Below are positions 62,251-64,000 of a stretch of DNA of 64,000 nt, piece after piece. The stretch's first letter is position 1, and the number at the start of each line of letters is the position of its first letter. The notes beneath the pieces are model-generated. The model was not told the origin of the DNA. It saw nothing but the letters and a program-made list of their open reading frames with translations, and made no database searches. The DNA lies in contig DAHVDN010000012.1 of assembly GCA_027313505.1 (NCBI GenBank), positions 1 to 64,000 on the forward strand. The letters run 5' to 3'. The translations under genes were made by a program, and so were the position numbers. This DNA comes from Candidatus Dormiibacterota bacterium (lineage in GTDB: Bacteria > Chloroflexota > Dormibacteria > Aeolococcales > Bog-877).

Positions 62251-62283
62251 AAAAAAAGCCCCCCGGGTTAACCCGGGGGGCTT
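62251..62283 (-). terminator. Intrinsic terminator of the ilv-leu attenuator
   Basis: On the minus strand AAGCCCCCCGGG (62283-62272) and CCCGGGGGGCTT (62267-62256) form a perfect 12-bp stem around TTAA, followed by a run of U to 62251 (TTTTTTT at 62257-62251). It lies 69 bp upstream of the 64-aa ORF and is in the untranslated leader, so it is an attenuator terminator rather than an operon end. Confidence 0.95.
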
Positions 62284-62367
62284 GCAGCTTCGTCAACGCG
62301 CAGACGTTAGCTGACCAGCCCACCTGTAATTAGGACTACTACAACCAGTTGGCTGTCGGCGGTCAGC
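62275..62367 (-). promoter_or_regulatory. Competing attenuator stems (1:2, 2:3, 3:4)
   Basis: Segment 1, GCTGACC (62367-62361), pairs perfectly with segment 2, GGTCAGC (62316-62310). A longer segment 2, GGTGGGCTGGTCAGC (62324-62310), can instead pair with segment 3, GCTGCAAGCCCCCC (62288-62275), with one or two mismatches and a bulge. That would prevent segment 3 from forming the 3:4 terminator. Segment 1 lies within the leader peptide's reading frame before its Val run, and segment 2 at its end, as in classical ribosome-mediated attenuators. Confidence 0.75.
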
Positions 62368-62390
62368 AGGACACGAGTCAGCAAGTTCAA
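62307..62390 (-). CDS. ilvB leader peptide (branched-chain amino acid attenuator)
   Basis: This 27-codon frame starts at TTG 62390, a few bases after the predicted transcription start, and ends with TAA at 62307. It reads LNLLTRVLL..., then QLVVVVLITGG LVS. It contains 4 consecutive Val codons, 7 or 8 Leu codons counting the start and one Ile codon. This composition is diagnostic of a leader peptide that lets the ribosome stall when charged branched-chain tRNAs are scarce. Absence of a ribosome site implies leaderless initiation. Segments 1 and 2 of the attenuator lie inside it. Confidence 0.85.
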   Translation of the reverse strand: MNLLTRVLLTADSQLVVVVLITGGLVS

Positions 62391-62401
62391 GATGGGTCGT
62401 A

Positions 62402-62430
62402 TTTATACCAGCCCCGCCAAGCTCTGTCAA
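62402..62430 (-). promoter_or_regulatory. Promoter of the ilv-leu operon
   Basis: On the minus strand TTGACA (62430-62425) is followed after 17 bp by TATAAA (62407-62402), preceded by TGG (extended -10 type TGnTATAAA). Transcription should start at about 62395. The leader peptide TTG is only 5 bp further, so the message is nearly leaderless. Confidence 0.9.
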
Positions 62431-62509
62431 GTTGAGTCGCCCCTGGGTAGTGGGTCAGGCTGAGCGGGGAGAGCGGCAGGGACTCCTACCTCGACATCCA
62501 ACCCAACGA

Positions 62510-63031
62510 TTAGCCCATGTTTGTCGGGTCGCTGTCGATCGGCGATCCCGTCTCCAGCAGCGTTTTAAGGCTGCTGAGGATCCAACTCCAACCGCCACCC
62601 GCGCCCTGGTCCGCCATCCCGCCTGACATCAAGACTGCCAGGGTCGGCGCATTTTCGAACTCGTGAATGACCGTCAGCTTGGTGACGCCGCCCCTGCCTT
62701 CCGAGATCTCGTAGGTAAGACGGGTAAACCCTTCCGCTGCCATCGCTTCGTCCATCACCATCCGAAAAGTCTGGACCAGCCTCCGGGGTGGGTCGGCGTC
62801 GAGCACTGCGCCGTCAACGCCTATCTCCGGTGCTCCTGCCTGCCGCATTGCCGCGCTGGTCAGTCCTCGGTAAGCACCACCGGGATGTAGGTCGTAGTCG
62901 GCCTTGCCACCGTATCCGTATTGCTCGGTCCACTCAGGCTTGGTGATGGCATCCCAAATGGCCTCCGGTGTGGCTTTGATGTACACGCTGTAGACCTGAG
63001 TGATCGCCGACGCGCTGCTTGTCGAGTTCAT
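62510..63031 (-). CDS. SRPBCC / AHSA1-type protein
   Basis: The 173-aa protein matches activator-of-Hsp90 ATPase homologue-1-like (AHSA1/SRPBCC) domains: VYSVYIKATPEAIWDAITKPEWTEQYGYGG, then LVQTFRMV and the terminal helix GGWSWILSSLKTLLETG. These proteins bind hydrophobic ligands and frequently occur next to an ArsR-type repressor, as here. ATG 63031 overlaps the ArsR gene's stop by 4 nt, and AGGAGA precedes it. The ligand is unknown. Confidence 0.88.
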   Translation of the reverse strand: MNSTSSASAITQVYSVYIKATPEAIWDAITKPEWTEQYGYGGKADYDLHPGGAYRGLTSAAMRQAGAPEIGVDGAVLDADPPRRLVQTFRMVMDEAMAAEGFTRLTYEISEGRGGVTKLTVIHEFENAPTLAVLMSGGMADQGAGGGWSWILSSLKTLLETGSPIDSDPTNMG

Positions 63032-63348
63032 CCTGTCTCCTCTAGGTCGTGCTTGAGATTCGCTAACGCCGATGCCTGGCGCTCTGTGTACTTGTCGATC
63101 CATCGGTCGTGGATAAGCCGGATTGGTACCGGGTTGAGGAAGTGCAAGGTCCGGCGCCCCGACCGCCGCCTGACCACGAGCCCGGCTTCCTCCAAAACAC
63201 GCACGTGCTTCATGACGCCGAATCGAGTCATGGCAAGCTCGGACTCGAGCTCACGGAGACTGCGCCCGTCGCGCGCAAAAAGCTGGTCCAGCAAGCCGCG
63301 CCGGGTGGGGTCGGCAAGCGCCTTGAACACGTCATCGTCGGCAGCCAC
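63028..63348 (-). CDS. ArsR-family winged-helix transcriptional regulator
   Basis: The 106-aa protein shows VFKALADPTRRGLLDQLFARDGRSLRELESELAMTRFGVMKHVRVLEEAGLVVRRRSGRRTLHFLNPVPI, a standard ArsR/SmtB HTH without the metal-binding ELCVCD motif. It therefore probably responds to an organic ligand, perhaps with its coupled SRPBCC partner. The start is GTG 63348. A TATTAT -10 overlapping a 15-bp palindrome ends only 7 nt from the GTG, so the transcript is likely leaderless and autoregulated. Confidence 0.92.
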   Translation of the reverse strand: MAADDDVFKALADPTRRGLLDQLFARDGRSLRELESELAMTRFGVMKHVRVLEEAGLVVRRRSGRRTLHFLNPVPIRLIHDRWIDKYTERQASALANLKHDLEETG

Positions 63349-63357
63349 GGGGCAGAT

Positions 63358-63372
63358 AATAGGTGACCTATT
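63358..63372. promoter_or_regulatory. ArsR operator palindrome
   Basis: AATAGGTGACCTATT is a perfect 7-bp inverted repeat around a single G. It overlaps the TATTAT -10 element of the arsR-like gene, so the repressor would block its own promoter. A second GGGTA-ACTG-TACCC inverted repeat lies right beside it, at about 63374-63387. Confidence 0.7.
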
Positions 63373-63417
63373 GGGGTAACTGTACCCTCCGTGTATAAAC
63401 TGTGATATGCTGCTCTA

Positions 63418-64000
63418 ATGCCGAAGGTAGACCGCAAGAATCCGACCAGGGCCGCATCGTCCGAGTCCCGGTACTCACTAATGGAGTTCTCCCGCGAGTT
63501 CCCCGACGATGACGCCTGCCTCAATTACCTCTGGCGCACCCGTTACTCGAAAGACGGAGAGCATGCCGAGTGCTCCAAGTGCGAGGCCGTCCGGTCCTTT
63601 AGGCGCTACGAGACTTCCCAGCGCCGCCAGTCGTGGACTTGCACCGCTTGCGGACACCACCTTCACCCGACCGCTGGGACGATCTTCGCAGGGTCGGCGA
63701 CCTCGCTCCACCTCTGGTTCTACGCGATGTTCCTGATGACAAGCACCCGCTGCGGTATCTCCGCTAAGCAGCTGGAGCGCGAGCTTGGAGTCACCTACAA
63801 GTGTGCGTGGCGCATCTTCCATCTCATTCGGAACGACCTCATGGCCCAGACGACTGAGCCTCTGACCGGCAAGGTTGAGATGGACGAGACCTACGTCGGC
63901 GGGAAGCCCCGGCAGTCGGACGTTGCCCAGTGGGGGACCGAGGCCAACTCCACCGAGCGCCGTCAGGCGACCCAGCGGTGGTCCAATGAGACCAAGACTG
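63418..64000 (+). CDS. IS1595-family transposase, truncated by the window edge
   Basis: The first 194 residues are present, read in one frame to the last base. A zinc ribbon (C52, C55, C75, C78: CSKC and CTAC) is followed by the GTIFAGSATSLHLWFYAMFLM segment and the start of the catalytic domain, VEMDETYVGGK, with the first Asp of the DDE triad at about D156. These are marks of ISXO2/IS1595-type transposases. ATG 63418 is the start. The rest of the element, the right inverted repeat and target duplication lie outside. A left terminal repeat could not be fixed. Confidence 0.9.
   Translation, partial: MPKVDRKNPTRAASSESRYSLMEFSREFPDDDACLNYLWRTRYSKDGEHAECSKCEAVRSFRRYETSQRRQSWTCTACGHHLHPTAGTIFAGSATSLHLWFYAMFLMTSTRCGISAKQLERELGVTYKCAWRIFHLIRNDLMAQTTEPLTGKVEMDETYVGGKPRQSDVAQWGTEANSTERRQATQRWSNETKT

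Noticed and set aside
62186-62430. T-box riboswitch upstream of ilvB
   Set aside because: No AGGGUGGNACCGCG T-box sequence or stem I specifier was seen; the Val-rich peptide with competing stems explains the leader better.
1-64000. CRISPR arrays, prophage or integrative element
   Set aside because: No regularly spaced repeats, integrase, phage structural or conjugation genes were seen. Only the IS1595-type transposase at the right edge is mobile DNA.

Overview
The window is one piece of a high-GC bacterial chromosome. Several traits point to an actinobacterium or a deep-branching relative in the Actinobacteriota/Chloroflexota/Dormibacterota neighbourhood. There is an LLM-class (coenzyme F420-type) oxidoreductase, many GTG and TTG starts, several promoters placed for leaderless transcripts, DevS-like kinases, YceI and PucR-type proteins, and a ribosome-mediated ilvB attenuator. 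No rRNA is present and no gene fixes the lineage, so this placement is inference. One tRNA gene, tRNA-Pro(CGG), was found. No CRISPR array or prophage was seen. An IS1595-type transposase runs off the right edge.

Layout. 1-0.77 kb: no gene seen. 0.77-8.2 kb: tRNA-Pro, a histidine phosphatase, an MpaB-type oxygenase, a nitrobindin-like protein, kynureninase, an S9 peptidase, and an iron module (FTR1 permease divergent from a DtxR-family repressor with a candidate operator between them). 8.3-15.4 kb: a SHOCT-like/DUF2089 pair behind a near-perfect sigma-70 promoter, a protein with tandem PCP_red domains, a MarR/YceI divergent pair with two matching operator-like palindromes, an SRPBCC/lipoate-ligase-like/peptide deformylase run, an FMN split-barrel protein and a CPBP protease. 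15.4-24.1 kb: two c-di-GMP proteins (EAL-like/GAF/GGDEF and membrane/GAF/EAL), an MFS efflux pump with a MarR regulator, a J-domain protein and CcdA. 24.1-31.6 kb: MetRS, a GT4 glycosyltransferase, an Nfu-type Fe-S carrier, an ATP-grasp enzyme, citrate synthase and an ArdC-like metallopeptidase. 31.7-38.9 kb: kinase/response regulator/kinase, DoxX, a universal stress protein, two small membrane proteins and an MFS transporter. 38.9-48.8 kb: an acyl-CoA catabolic cluster (thiolase, LLM oxidoreductase, MaoC hydratase, two SDRs, two acyl-CoA dehydrogenases, acyl-CoA ligase) ending in a PucR-type regulator. 48.9-52.5 kb: DEAD-box helicase, a membrane protein and a secreted protein.

52.5-62.4 kb is the most informative part: one minus-strand operon, promoter - leader peptide/attenuator - 64-aa ORF - ilvB - ilvN - ilvC - leuA - leuB - cimA - leuC - leuD, mostly with 4-nt stop/start overlaps. 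It covers leucine synthesis, the shared valine/isoleucine steps (ilvD and transaminase are not here) and a citramalate route to 2-oxobutyrate. The leader encodes a 27-residue peptide with a Val-Val-Val-Val-Leu-Ile run, followed by competing RNA stems and a strong intrinsic terminator. Downstream, leuC appears to begin at an ATC codon, and LeuA lacks the C-terminal regulatory domain that CimA still carries.

No clearly novel multi-gene system was found. The best candidates for new biology are the attenuator with its 64-aa companion, the apparent ATC start of leuC, the tandem PCP_red protein, and a DtxR-family regulator with altered metal ligands.
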